In this document: positions 17,228 through 28,427 of the stretch, piece by piece | Position numbering within the stretch: position 1 is the first letter of the stretch | Layout: the number at the start of each line of letters is the position of its first letter | Origin: Gemmatimonadales bacterium | GTDB taxonomy: Bacteria; Gemmatimonadota; Gemmatimonadetes; Gemmatimonadales; GWC2-71-9 | NCBI GenBank assembly: GCA_036265815.1 | Contig: DATAOI010000064.1 | Span: 27,831-91,830 of the forward strand | DNA: 64,000 bases | Reading direction: 5' to 3' | The notes under the pieces: model-generated | The model's input: only the letters and a program-made list of their open reading frames with translations | Told to the model about the DNA's origin: nothing | Database searches by the model: none | Translations under genes and position numbers: made by a program

Positions 17228-17610
17228 GTGCCTGGGACCCGCCCGCCGTCGCCCTGCTGACCCTGTTGAGCGAGACCGTCCGCGGGCCCAAGCGCGAGGG
17301 CGTCTTCGCGCTCTGGCTCACCGTGAGAGTGGCGCAGGACCTCCTGGTGGAGCCCCCACCGCTGGAGCGGGCTCACCGGCGGCGGGTGCAGGCACTGGAG
17401 CAGCGACTCTCCAGTCTCACGATGCCGCCTCCGCTCCGGCGCGCGCTTACCGCCGCGGTGAGTCAGCTCCGGGAGGCCCGGCCCGAGAGCGTCGCCCAGG
17501 TGTTGAGCCAGTTGGTGGCGCCCGCCCGCGAATCGGGCGGCAGCGCGGCGGGTGAGGCGCTCACCCTGGCGGCGCGGTCGGCCCGCGCGGTGTTCCGGGG
17601 GGAGCGGTGA
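17224..17610 (+). CDS. Hypothetical 128-residue helical protein
   Basis: I do not recognise this protein. It starts at a GTG that overlaps the GT9 stop as GTGA, and its own stop overlaps the next start the same way, so it is a coupled middle gene. The sequence is rich in Ala, Leu and Arg with no Cys and no membrane segment, and reads as four or five amphipathic helices (for example ERAHRRRVQALEQRLSSL). Being placed directly before a DnaB-like ATPase suggests a partner or loader for it, but nothing in the sequence proves this. Confidence 0.7.
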   Translation: MSAWDPPAVALLTLLSETVRGPKREGVFALWLTVRVAQDLLVEPPPLERAHRRRVQALEQRLSSLTMPPPLRRALTAAVSQLREARPESVAQVLSQLVAPARESGGSAAGEALTLAARSARAVFRGER

Positions 17611-18470
17611 CGCCGCGACGGGAGGTGGCCGGACCGCTCGAGGCGCTGGTGGCGCGGATCGACGCGATCGAGCCGGGATCCACCGGGCCCGACACTGTGG
17701 CCACCGGGTTTCCATCCCTCGACCGGACCCTGGGCGGTGGCTTCCGCCGACAGGACCTGGTGGTGCTCGCCGGCGACGTGGCCAGTGGGAAGTCGGCCCT
17801 GGCACTGGGCATCGCGGTGCGCGCGGCGATGGCCGGCATTCCTGCCGTCTATCTCTCCGGTGAGATGAGTCCCGAGCGGGTGATGGAGCGCGCGCTCGCC
17901 CTCGAGGGCAAGGCGGCGATCGACGACCTCCGCCAGGGCCGGCTCGATGCGGTCACCCGGGCGGCGGTGGGAGCCGCGGCGCTCCGCCTGCGCAACGCCC
18001 CGCTCCTGCTCCGGCCGCTGCTGGGGGAAAGCTTCGATGAGGTCGGCTCGGCGCTGGAGCAGGTGCCCGGGCGCCAGCTGGTGGTGGTCGACTCGCTGCA
18101 GCTCACCCCGTCGCCCCGCCCGGCCGCGCGGCTGGACGAGCGAATCGCGCTGGCCGTGCGGGCGCTCAAAGGATTGGCGGTCGAAGCCAACGTGGCGGTG
18201 CTGGCGCTGGCGCAACTGCCCCGACACCGCGCGGGCCGGGATGACCCGCGGCCCACGCTCGACGATCTCGGCGCGCTGGGGAGCATCAAGCAGAACGCGG
18301 ACTTGGTGCTGGCGATCTATCGGGAGGAGATGTATCGGCCGGGCCACGGCGTCGAAGGGGCGACGGAGCTCATCATCGCCAAGAACCGCAACGGGGCGAC
18401 CGGGTTCGTGGATCTGTATTTCTATCCGCGATGGCTCCGGTTCGAGGACATGCTGGACCCGTCGTCCTGA
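17607..18470 (+). CDS. DnaB C-terminal-domain-like RecA-fold ATPase
   Basis: The 287-residue protein matches only the C-terminal RecA domain of the replicative helicase DnaB: Walker A GDVASGKS (56-63), the SGEMSPERVMERAL helix that corresponds to the SxEMS motif of DnaB, Walker B LVVVDSLQL, and a late AKNRNGATGFVDLYF arginine-finger strand. True DnaB is about 450 residues and has an N-terminal collar and primase-binding domain, absent here. It is therefore a stand-alone hexamer-forming ATPase or a DnaB paralogue with a different loading system. The GTG start is coupled to the upstream hypothetical gene by GTGA. Confidence 0.8.
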   Translation: MTPRREVAGPLEALVARIDAIEPGSTGPDTVATGFPSLDRTLGGGFRRQDLVVLAGDVASGKSALALGIAVRAAMAGIPAVYLSGEMSPERVMERALALEGKAAIDDLRQGRLDAVTRAAVGAAALRLRNAPLLLRPLLGESFDEVGSALEQVPGRQLVVVDSLQLTPSPRPAARLDERIALAVRALKGLAVEANVAVLALAQLPRHRAGRDDPRPTLDDLGALGSIKQNADLVLAIYREEMYRPGHGVEGATELIIAKNRNGATGFVDLYFYPRWLRFEDMLDPSS

Positions 18471-18477
18471 GCGCGCG

Positions 18478-18900
18478 CTACGACGTGGGTTTGCTCCCGG
18501 ACGCCTGCGCCACCTTCGCGCTGTCCACCACGGCTCCCGCCAGATCCACCAAAGCCCCCCCGGTGCCAGGATCCAGCCTCACCCGCACCCAGAGCGGCCG
18601 GTTCTCCCGTTGCGCGAAGAGCACCACGCTTCCACCCCGGTCCTTGGCGTCGTTGATCAGCTTCCAGCCGTCATTCTTGAATACCGAGCGGTAGTACGTG
18701 GCGATCTGGTCCGGCCGGATCGGTGTCCGCAGCGTGATCTGCAGGGCATCGGCGCCGCCCGACCGGGAGACGAAGGTCGCCTGCGGAGGGATCGGCAGCC
18801 GGCTGAACACGTCCGACATCTTGGGAGGGCTCGGCGGCTTCTCACCGCACGCGGCCACCGCGAGAGCGAGCGCGGCCAGGCAGATTTTCCAGGGGTTCAT
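18478..18900 (-). CDS. Small lipoprotein of unknown function
   Basis: The 140-residue protein begins MNPWKICLAALALAVAACGE, a lipoprotein signal peptide with lipobox AVAAC, so Cys18 should be lipidated and the mature protein held in a membrane, probably at the periplasmic face. The rest (IPPQATFVSRSGGADALQIT, then YYRSVFKNDGWKLIND) resembles small alpha/beta folds used in periplasmic lipoproteins, but I cannot name a family. It has a consensus promoter directly ahead of the ATG. Its stop faces the end of the DnaB-like gene 8 bases away. Confidence 0.8.
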   Translation of the reverse strand: MNPWKICLAALALAVAACGEKPPSPPKMSDVFSRLPIPPQATFVSRSGGADALQITLRTPIRPDQIATYYRSVFKNDGWKLINDAKDRGGSVVLFAQRENRPLWVRVRLDPGTGGALVDLAGAVVDSAKVAQASGSKPTS

Positions 18901-18908
18901 GAGGCGGG

Positions 18909-18937
18909 AGACTAGCGTCCGGACCGGTGTCGGTCAA
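18909..18937 (-). promoter_or_regulatory. Consensus leaderless promoter of the lipoprotein gene
   Basis: Minus strand: TTGACC (18937-18932), a 17-base spacer and TAGTCT (18914-18909), then 8 bases to the ATG at 18900. It is the clearest case in the window of a good -35/-10 pair whose predicted start point falls at the initiation codon. Confidence 0.6.
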
Positions 18938-18947
18938 GTGCTGCGCG

Positions 18948-18976
18948 TTGCCGCAAGCGGCTGTCAGACTTATGTT
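18948..18976 (+). promoter_or_regulatory. Promoter for yebC and the ruv run
   Basis: TTGCCG (18948-18953), a 17-base spacer and TATGTT (18971-18976), about 74 bases before the yebC ATG. The leader carries AAGGAG just before the start codon, so this message is not leaderless. Confidence 0.55.
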
Positions 18977-19049
18977 TCCGCCTGCGCTCCGGGTCCGAGA
19001 GCCCGCCCATCGCAGCGTCCCAACCTTGTCAGCGGTAAGGAGTTCGGCT

Positions 19050-19799
19050 ATGGCCGGCCATAGCAAGTGGAAACAGATCAAGCGGAAGAAGGCGGTCACC
19101 GATGCCCGGCGTGCCTCCTCCTGGACCAAGGTCATCCGCGAGATCACCGTCGCCGCCCGAAGCGGCGGGGGCGACCCCGGCGGCAACCCCCGCCTCCGCA
19201 CCGCGATCGATGCCGCCAAGGCGGTCAACATGCCCGGCGAGAACATCGATCGCGCGGTAAAGAAGGGCACCGGTGAGCTGGAAGGGAGCGTCTACGAGGA
19301 GCTCACCTACGAGGGCTACGGACCCGGCGGCGCCGCCATCTTCATCGAGGCCACCACCGACAATCCCAACCGGACGGTCGCCGAGATCCGCCACGCCTTC
19401 AGCCGCAACGGCGGCAACCTCGGCGCTACCAACTCGGTGGCCTGGATGTTCGACCGGAAGGGCCAGATCTATCTTGACGCCACTCGCTACGATGAGGACC
19501 CGACTCTCGAGGCGGCGTTGGACGCCGGCGCCGAAGACTTCACCCGGGAGGGCGATCAGTTCGTCATCACCACCACCCCAGCCGCCTTCCACGCGGTGCA
19601 GGACGCGCTCCGGGCGCGGAAGCTGGCGATCGAGTCGGCCGAGTTGACGATGGTGCCCAGGAACACCGTCAAGGTCGAGGGCGTGGACGCCGAGCGGATT
19701 CTCCGGCTGATGGAGGTGCTGGAGGAGCTGGACGACGTCTCCAAGGTCTCCTCCAACTTCGATATCGACGCCGCCCACCTGGCCGAGGCCGAGGCCTGA
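19050..19799 (+). CDS. yebC: YebC/PmpR family protein
   Basis: The 249-residue protein begins MAGHSKWKQIKRKKAVTDARR, the hallmark of the YebC family, with the usual three-domain length. Members act as translation factors relieving ribosome stalling at proline stretches, and some were first described as transcription regulators. AAGGAG stands 8 bases before the ATG. It is the first gene of the yebC-ruvC-ruvA-ruvB order seen in many bacteria. Confidence 0.97.
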   Translation: MAGHSKWKQIKRKKAVTDARRASSWTKVIREITVAARSGGGDPGGNPRLRTAIDAAKAVNMPGENIDRAVKKGTGELEGSVYEELTYEGYGPGGAAIFIEATTDNPNRTVAEIRHAFSRNGGNLGATNSVAWMFDRKGQIYLDATRYDEDPTLEAALDAGAEDFTREGDQFVITTTPAAFHAVQDALRARKLAIESAELTMVPRNTVKVEGVDAERILRLMEVLEELDDVSKVSSNFDIDAAHLAEAEA

Positions 19800-19809
19800 G
19801 AGCGCCTCG

Positions 19810-20322
19810 GTGAGGGTGCTGGGGATCGACCCGGGCACCGCGGTCCTGGGCTATGGCGTGGTGGAGAGCGGGACCGGACCTCATCCCCGGCTGGTCGAGT
19901 GCGGCACCCTCACCACCACCGCTCGCGACACTCTGCCGGCGAGACTCCGCATGATCCATGAGGGCATGGCCACGCTCCTCACCCAGCACGCGCCGGATGC
20001 GATGGCCGTGGAGAGCGCCTTCTACGGCAAGAACGTGCGGACCACGGTGGTGCTGAGCCATGCCCGCGGCGTCATCCTGCTCGCGGCCGAGCAGGCCGGG
20101 GTGACGATCGCGGAGTACTCGCCGGCGCAGGTGAAGAAGGCGGTGGTGGGACGGGGCGCGGCGCTGAAGCCCCAAGTGGGGTACATGGTGGCGCAGCTGC
20201 TCCGGCTCAAGGCGCCGCCTCAGCCGGCGGATGCGGCCGACGGTGTGGCGGTGGCGCTGACCCACCTGTTGATCGCCACCCGCCAGGCGGCGTTCTTCCG
20301 CCAGGTCACGGGCGCGCGATGA
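19810..20322 (+). CDS. ruvC: Crossover junction endodeoxyribonuclease RuvC
   Basis: The 170-residue protein has the four acidic metal ligands of RuvC: Asp7 (GIDPG), Glu68 (AVESAFYGKN), Asp141 and Asp144 (PADAADGVAVAL). It cuts Holliday junctions symmetrically after RuvAB has moved them. The GTG start lies 10 bases after yebC and its stop overlaps the ruvA start by four bases (ATGA). Confidence 0.97.
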   Translation: MRVLGIDPGTAVLGYGVVESGTGPHPRLVECGTLTTTARDTLPARLRMIHEGMATLLTQHAPDAMAVESAFYGKNVRTTVVLSHARGVILLAAEQAGVTIAEYSPAQVKKAVVGRGAALKPQVGYMVAQLLRLKAPPQPADAADGVAVALTHLLIATRQAAFFRQVTGAR

Positions 20323-20918
20323 TCGCCACGGTGACTGGCACGCTCTCCGAGCGGGATGGCGACACCATCGTGGTGCAGACCGAAGGCGGCGTGGGCTACG
20401 CCGTGACCGTGCCCACCGGCGTAGCGGAGCGGCTTCCGCCCCAAGGCGGCCGGGTGAGTCTCCATACCGAGCTGGTGGTGAAGGAAGACGGTTGGGCCCT
20501 GTTCGGCTTCGACCGGGCGGCGGAGCGGTTGGTCTTCCAACGGCTGCTCGGCGCCAGCGGGTTCGGTCCCAAGCTGGCCCTCGCCCTGCTCTCGGCGCTG
20601 GGCCCGGAGCGCACGGTGCGCAGCATCCTCGCGCGGGACCTCACGGCGCTCAGTTCCGTCGGCGGCATCGGCAAGAAGAAGGCGGAGCGCCTCGTGCTGG
20701 AGCTGCAGGACCGGTTCGGCGGCCTGATGCTGGAGCCGCAGCCGTCGAGGCCGGCCGGCACCGAGGACGCGGTCCGCGCACTGGTGAGCCTGGGCTACGG
20801 AGTCGCGGCGGCCGATGACGCCGTGCGAGCCGCCCTGGCCGAAGAGACGCCGATGGAGCCGTCGCAACTTATCCGCCGCGCGCTGCAGCAGCTTGCCGCC
20901 GCCCGGGGAGGGCGCTGA
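20319..20918 (+). CDS. ruvA: Holliday junction DNA helicase subunit RuvA
   Basis: The 199-residue protein shows the N-terminal OB fold (MIATVTGTLSERDGDTIVVQ), the central helix-hairpin-helix pair (SALGPERTVRSILARDLTAL and VGGIGKKKAERLVLEL) and a C-terminal domain that contacts RuvB. It forms the tetramer that holds the four-way junction. It overlaps ruvC by four bases and is separated from ruvB by a small zinc-ribbon gene. Confidence 0.97.
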   Translation: MIATVTGTLSERDGDTIVVQTEGGVGYAVTVPTGVAERLPPQGGRVSLHTELVVKEDGWALFGFDRAAERLVFQRLLGASGFGPKLALALLSALGPERTVRSILARDLTALSSVGGIGKKKAERLVLELQDRFGGLMLEPQPSRPAGTEDAVRALVSLGYGVAAADDAVRAALAEETPMEPSQLIRRALQQLAAARGGR

Positions 20919-20922
20919 TCCC

Positions 20923-21099
20923 ATGACCGTCGCCGCGGTGACCGCCGAGTGGAACTGCACCCGCTGCGGCACCACCAATCGCAAGCTGGTTCCGGCAACC
21001 ACCAGCCAGACGGTCGACGTCTGCAATCATTGCCACGCCCGGCACCTGATCGAGCCGGGTACCCGCCCGGTACGCTGGACCGCGCGGCTGGACGACTGA
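20923..21099 (+). CDS. 58-residue zinc-ribbon protein between ruvA and ruvB
   Basis: This small gene starts at an ATG 4 bases after ruvA, with GGGGAGGG about 10 bases upstream, and ends 17 bases before ruvB. It encodes CTRCG near residue 12 and CNHCH near residue 34, two CxxC knuckles 19 residues apart, enough for one zinc site. Between them lies a polar [14 protein letters not shown] beta-strand pair, as in many zinc ribbons that bind nucleic acid or ribosomes. The ribosome site, frame and tight fit in the operon support it being real. Function is unknown. Confidence 0.8.
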   Translation: MTVAAVTAEWNCTRCGTTNRKLVPATTSQTVDVCNHCHARHLIEPGTRPVRWTARLDD

Positions 21100-21116
21100 A
21101 GGCCCAGGTGCACCAC

Positions 21117-22131
21117 ATGACGAGACTACAGGTCACCACCCCCGAGGTCCTCCCCGAGGAGACCGGCGCCGATGCCGCGCTCCGGCCATCCAGACTGGAC
21201 GAGTTCATCGGCCAGGCGCAGGTGAAGAGCTCGCTCCAGATCGCGATCGATGCCGCCAAGCAGCGCCGGGAGACCCTGGACCACACCCTCTTCTTCGGGC
21301 CGCCCGGGCTGGGCAAGACCACGCTTGCAATGCTCATGGCAAAGGAGATGGGCGTGCAGCTCCGCACCACCTCCGGTCCGGTGCTGGAGAAACCGGGCGA
21401 CCTGGTCGGCCTGCTCACGTCGCTCGGCGCGGGCGACATGCTTTTCATCGACGAGATCCACCGGATGAAGCCGGCGCTGGAGGAGTTCCTCTATCCCGCC
21501 ATGGAGGATTACCGGGTCGACGTCCGCATCTCGGAGGGACCCCACGCGCAGACCATCCCCATGGCGCTCGAACGCTTCACCCTGGTCGGCGCCACCACGC
21601 GGTTCGGACTCCTGACCCCGCCGATGCGGGCCCGCTTCGGTCTGGTGGAGCGGTTGGGCTTCTATCCGGCCGACGAGCTGCAGCGCATCGTGATGCGCTC
21701 CGCGACCATCCTCGCGGTCCCCATCGACGAGACCGGCGCCGCGGAGATCGCCCGGCGGAGCCGGGGCACACCGCGGGTCGCCAACCGGCTGCTCCGCCGG
21801 GTGCGGGACTACGCCCAGGTGAAGGCGGACGGCCGGATCACGACCGAGGTGGCGGATGCCGCCCTGGCCCGACTCAACGTGGACAGCTTCGGACTCGACG
21901 ATATGGACTCGCGCATTCTCACCACCATCATCGAGAAGTTCGGCGGCGGACCGGTGGGTCTGGGGACCGTCGCGGTGGCGGTGGGAGAGGACGCGGGCAC
22001 ACTGGAGGACGTGTACGAGCCGTACCTCATTCAGCAGGGCTTCCTGGAGCGCACGCCCCGAGGCCGGTGCGCCACCGCGCACGCCTACCGCCACTTCGGC
22101 CTGACGCCGCCCGTCGGGCAGACGACGATCT

Positions 22132-22142
<11 letters not shown>
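21117..22142 (+). CDS. ruvB: Holliday junction branch-migration ATPase RuvB
   Basis: The 341-residue protein has the AAA+ parts of Ruv[16 protein letters not shown] (Walker A), [10 protein letters not shown] (Walker B), [21 protein letters not shown] (sensor 1 and arginine finger) and the C-terminal winged helix containing [20 protein letters not shown]. It is the hexameric motor that pulls DNA through the RuvA-bound junction. The ATG was chosen because the usual RuvB start region follows; its end overlaps queA by 11 bases. Confidence 0.97.
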
Positions 22143-24958
<2,816 letters not shown>

Positions 24959-24967
24959 GGAGAGACC

Positions 24968-25300
24968 ATGTTCGGAACCCAATCCGGTTCGGGCGGCGGA
25001 CTCAGCGTCCTGCTGCTGCAGATGGTCGCGATCGGCCTGGTCTTCTATTTCCTCATCCTGCGCCCGTCGGGCCAGGCCAGAAAGAAGCACGCCGAGATGC
25101 TGGCGAACCTGAAAAAGGGCGACGAGGTGATGACCAGCGGTGGCATCATCGGGCGGGTGAAGGACATCAAGGACGTGGAGGCCGATGGTGTGAAGGAGAC
25201 CCGGGTGACGGTGGAGAGCGGCACGGCCAGCGTCATCGTCGAGCGGTCGCGGATCGTGCGCATCGGCGGCGCCTCGGCCCAGAGCGTGTCCGCGGCATGA
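24968..25300 (+). CDS. yajC: Preprotein translocase accessory subunit YajC
   Basis: The 110-residue protein has one membrane helix near residues 15-34 (VLLLQMVAIGLVFYFLILRP), followed by the YajC signature KKGDEVMTSGGIIGRV. YajC is a SecDF-associated inner-membrane protein. GAGGAGAG precedes the ATG. The tgt-yajC order is common in bacteria; secD is not next here. Confidence 0.93.
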   Translation: MFGTQSGSGGGLSVLLLQMVAIGLVFYFLILRPSGQARKKHAEMLANLKKGDEVMTSGGIIGRVKDIKDVEADGVKETRVTVESGTASVIVERSRIVRIGGASAQSVSAA

Positions 25301-25833
25301 GCCTCAGGACCCTGCACCTGCTGGGCTCTCCCGTCCTCCGGCAACACAGCGCGGAGGTGGGCGCGGTGGACGACGACGTCCGCCGGCTGGTCGAGGACCT
25401 GTTCGAGACGATGGACGCCGCCCGCGGCGTCGGTCTCGCCGCCAATCAGGTCGGGGTGGCCCGCCGGGTGGCGGTGGTCGATGCCGACGGCGATCGGTTC
25501 GCCATGATCGACCCGGTGATCGTCGAGACCGAGGGTCGCTCGACCGCCGAGGAAGGCTGCCTCTCCATTCCCGAGATCTTCGGCGATGTCGGCCGCCCCG
25601 AGCGGGTGGTCATCGAGGCGGTCGATCAGGACGGACAGCGCTACCGGCGCGAGGCCACCGGCCTCAAGGCGCGGGCCATCCAGCACGAGATCGATCACCT
25701 CGACGGCATCCTCTTCCTCGATCACTTGAGTCTGGTGAAGCGGCAGATCCTGCTGGCCCGCTGGCGGCGGGAGCACAAGGATGACGCGAGCTACCTCAAA
25801 GAGGTGCAGCCGGAATCCGCCCGGTCGGAGTGA
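25297..25833 (+). CDS. def: Peptide deformylase
   Basis: The 178-residue enzyme removes the formyl group from nascent N-termini. All three motifs are present: GVGLAANQVG (motif I), EEGCLS (motif II, metal Cys) and QHEIDHLDG (motif III, two metal His and catalytic Glu). The ATG overlaps the yajC stop by four bases, and the stop overlaps fmt by one (TGATG). def-fmt pairing is usual. Confidence 0.97.
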   Translation: MSLRTLHLLGSPVLRQHSAEVGAVDDDVRRLVEDLFETMDAARGVGLAANQVGVARRVAVVDADGDRFAMIDPVIVETEGRSTAEEGCLSIPEIFGDVGRPERVVIEAVDQDGQRYRREATGLKARAIQHEIDHLDGILFLDHLSLVKRQILLARWRREHKDDASYLKEVQPESARSE

Positions 25834-26756
25834 TGCGGATCGTCTTCTTCGGCACGCCGGAGTTTGCCGTCCCCTCGCTCGAGGCGCTCCTCCGCGAGCG
25901 CCAGGTAATCGCCGGCGTCGTCACCCAGCCCGACAAGCCACAGGGGCGCTCCCGCTCCACCCTGGTCCCTCCACCCATCAAGCTGGTCGCCGAGCGGGAG
26001 CAGCTCCCGCTGCTGCAGCCGGTCCGGCCGGTCGGCGATCTCTTCCTCGCCAGCCTCCGGCGGCTGGAGCCCGAGCTCGGCGTGGTCGTGGCCTACGGTC
26101 ACGTGCTGCGCCGCGAGGTGCTGAATGTTCCAGCCCACGGCATGATCAACGTCCATGCCTCACTGCTCCCCCGCTGGCGCGGCGCCGCGCCGGTGCAGCA
26201 TGCCCTGCTCGCGGGAGACGGAGAGACCGGCATCAGCATCATGCGCATGGAAGAGGGGCTCGACACCGGACCGGTGCTCCATCGGGTGGCCACGGCCATC
26301 GGCCCCAATGAGACCGCCGGCGCGCTGGCTGCCCGGCTCGCGGTGCTCGGGGCGGCCGCGCTGACCAGCGTGCTCTCGCTGCTCGCCACGGGATCGGTCA
26401 CCGCCGAGCCGCAGGACGACGGCGCCGCCACCTACGCTCCCAAGATCGAGCGGGAGTCGGCCCATCTCGACTGGGCCGGGGATGCGGAGGCCGTGGTGCG
26501 GCAGGTCCGGGCGTTCGACCCGAGCCCCGGCGCGTGGACCTCGCACGCCGGAGCACCGCTCAAACTCTTCGGCGCGGCAGCCTCCATCGCGCACGGCGCG
26601 CCGGGCACGGTGCTGGCGGCCGACGAGCGCCTGGTCGTGGCGTGCGGGCGCGGGGCCGTCGCCCTCAAGGAGGTCCAGCCGGCCGGAAAGGCCCGGCTCC
26701 CGGTGGGCGCGTGGGTCCGCGGGCGTGGGGTGAGCGTCGGAGAGCAGTTCGCGTGA
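25833..26756 (+). CDS. fmt: Methionyl-tRNA formyltransferase
   Basis: The 307-residue protein opens MRIVFFGTPEFAVPSL and carries the formyl-folate motif HASLLPRWRGAAP with the catalytic Asn-His pair, then MRMEEGLDTGPVL and a C-terminal tRNA-binding domain. It formylates initiator Met-tRNA. The ATG at 25833 is preferred to the GTG three bases earlier because the family begins MRI. The stop overlaps the next GTG (GTGA). Confidence 0.96.
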   Translation: MRIVFFGTPEFAVPSLEALLRERQVIAGVVTQPDKPQGRSRSTLVPPPIKLVAEREQLPLLQPVRPVGDLFLASLRRLEPELGVVVAYGHVLRREVLNVPAHGMINVHASLLPRWRGAAPVQHALLAGDGETGISIMRMEEGLDTGPVLHRVATAIGPNETAGALAARLAVLGAAALTSVLSLLATGSVTAEPQDDGAATYAPKIERESAHLDWAGDAEAVVRQVRAFDPSPGAWTSHAGAPLKLFGAAASIAHGAPGTVLAADERLVVACGRGAVALKEVQPAGKARLPVGAWVRGRGVSVGEQFA

Positions 26757-27376
26757 GACCGTTGCCGCGTCTCCATGCCATCACCGACGCCGTCGTGCTC
26801 GCGGCACCGGATCTGGGAATCCGTGCGGCGGCGATCGCCGCCGCCGGTCCGGCCGTGGCCCTCCACGCCCGCGACCGCTCCGCCAGCGGGGCCGTCCTCA
26901 CCGCGGCCGCCCGCCGGCTCATGGCGCTCGCCCGGCCGCCCGAGGCATCGGTGTTCGTGAACGCCCGGCCGGACATCGCCGCCGCCCTGGGCGCGCAAGG
27001 CCTCCAGCTCGGCGCCGAGGACCTCACGGCGGAAGACGCGCGCGGCATCTTTCCGCAGGGGTGGATCGGCCGCTCGGTGCACAGTCCGTCCGAGGCGGCG
27101 CGGGCGGTGGAGGAGGGGGCGGACTTTCTCCTGGTGGGGAGCGTGTTCCGGAGCGGCTCCCATCCGGATCGGCCGGCGGTGGGACTCGACCTGGTCAGGG
27201 AGACGGCGTCGCTGGGGCGGCCGGTGATCGCCATCGGCGGCATCGATCCGGCGCGTGCCCCCGAAGTCCGCGACGCGGGTGCCTACGGCGTGGCCGCGAT
27301 CTCCGCGCTCTGGCGCGCGCCCGACTCCGCCGCCGCGGCGCTGGCCCTGCTGCAGCCATGGCTGGACGCCTCATGA
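26753..27376 (+). CDS. Thiamine phosphate synthase / TenI-family protein
   Basis: The 207-residue TIM-barrel protein has LHAITD at the start, a LQLGAEDL strand, FLLVGSVFRSGSHPD and VIAIGGIDPA. ThiE proper usually has a GP-(I/V)FPTxTK phosphate loop; here that loop is GSVFRSGSHPD, so the pyrophosphate site is altered. TenI, a thiazole tautomerase acting on the ThiG product, is a good alternative because thiS and thiG follow at once. The GTG overlaps the fmt stop, and its own stop overlaps the thiS start. Confidence 0.82.
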   Translation: MRPLPRLHAITDAVVLAAPDLGIRAAAIAAAGPAVALHARDRSASGAVLTAAARRLMALARPPEASVFVNARPDIAAALGAQGLQLGAEDLTAEDARGIFPQGWIGRSVHSPSEAARAVEEGADFLLVGSVFRSGSHPDRPAVGLDLVRETASLGRPVIAIGGIDPARAPEVRDAGAYGVAAISALWRAPDSAAAALALLQPWLDAS

Positions 27377-27582
27377 GCCGGCTCCAGGTGCTCGTGAACG
27401 GCGAGACCCGCGAGATCGCGGGGCCGGCCACCCTGCTGGAGCTCCTGGCGCAGCTTGGCCTCGACCCTCGCAGCGTGGTGGTGGAGCTCAACCGCGAGAT
27501 CGTCCGGCGCCCCCGTCTCGCCGAGACCCCCGTTGCCGAGGGCGACACCATCGAGCTGGTGCACTTCGTGGGCGGAGGGTGA
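27373..27582 (+). CDS. thiS: Sulfur carrier protein ThiS
   Basis: A 69-residue ubiquitin-like protein: VLVNGETREIAGPATLLELL at the start and the HFVGGG end, whose final Gly is activated and thiocarboxylated to carry sulfur for the thiazole ring. The four-base overlap with the TenI-like gene and the 29-base gap to thiG place it in a thiamine group. Confidence 0.95.
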   Translation: MSRLQVLVNGETREIAGPATLLELLAQLGLDPRSVVVELNREIVRRPRLAETPVAEGDTIELVHFVGGG

Positions 27583-27599
27583 AGCGAGCCGAACCTCAT

Positions 27600-27605
27600 T
27601 ATGTT
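27600..27605 (+). promoter_or_regulatory. Candidate internal -10 element before thiG
   Basis: TATGTT six bases before the thiG ATG, in the short gap after thiS, with no Shine-Dalgarno sequence. It may allow thiG to be transcribed as a leaderless message apart from the upstream genes. Confidence 0.4.
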
Positions 27606-27611
27606 CCCCGC

Positions 27612-28415
27612 ATGACCGCCACGCTCGCCCACGAACCAGCCCTGGACAGTCCGCTCACCATCGGCGGCCGGAGCTTCCGCTCCCGGCTCATGGTAGGCAC
27701 CGGGAAATACCGCACCAACAACGACATGGTGCGCGCCATCGATGCCTCGGGCGCCGAGATCGTCACGGTCGCGGTGCGCCGGGTCGACCTCGACCGCAGC
27801 AAGGAAGAGAGTATTCTCTTCCACCTGAGCCCGGATCAGTACTTCCTCCTTCCCAACACCGCCGGCTGCTACACGGCCGACGAGGCCATCCGCTACGCCC
27901 GGCTCAGCCGCGAGGCCGGATTCAACGATTTCGTCAAGCTGGAGGTCATCGGCGACCGGGAGACGCTGCTCCCCGACGCCGAGGGCCTGCTGCTGGCCAC
28001 CCGCGAGCTGGTGCGCGACGGCTTCAAGGTCCTGGCCTATACCACCGACGACCTGATCACGGCGCTTCGGCTGGAAGATGCCGGCTGCGCCGCCGTCATG
28101 CCGCTCGCCTCGCCCATCGGAAGCGGGCTGGGGCTGCTCAATCCGTACGGCATCCGCACCATCAAGCGCCGGCTGAGGGTACCGGTGGTCGTCGACGCCG
28201 GAGTGGGCACCGCGTCCGACGCCTGTGTCACCATGGAGCAGGGCGTCGACGGAATCCTGATGAACACCGCGCTGGCCGAAGCGCAGGATCCGCCGACCAT
28301 GGCGCGCGCGATGCGCCTGGCCGTCGAGGCCGGACGCGCGGCCTATCTCGCCGGCCGGATGCCCCGCCGCGAAGTGGCGGTGCCGTCGAGTCCACTGCGC
28401 GGAATGCTGGAGTAG
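27612..28415 (+). CDS. thiG: Thiazole synthase ThiG
   Basis: The 267-residue TIM barrel joins 1-deoxyxylulose-5-phosphate, dehydroglycine and ThiS sulfur to make the thiazole phosphate. The imine-forming Lys is in FVKLEVIGD, and other signatures are LMVGTGKY, MPLASPIGSGLGL and VVDAGVGTASDA. It has an N-terminal extension of about 12 residues before the fold. It lies 12 bases before rsmB, so the thiamine genes are embedded in a translation-related run. Confidence 0.96.
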   Translation: MTATLAHEPALDSPLTIGGRSFRSRLMVGTGKYRTNNDMVRAIDASGAEIVTVAVRRVDLDRSKEESILFHLSPDQYFLLPNTAGCYTADEAIRYARLSREAGFNDFVKLEVIGDRETLLPDAEGLLLATRELVRDGFKVLAYTTDDLITALRLEDAGCAAVMPLASPIGSGLGLLNPYGIRTIKRRLRVPVVVDAGVGTASDACVTMEQGVDGILMNTALAEAQDPPTMARAMRLAVEAGRAAYLAGRMPRREVAVPSSPLRGMLE

Positions 28416-28427
28416 ACCGACGCGACA

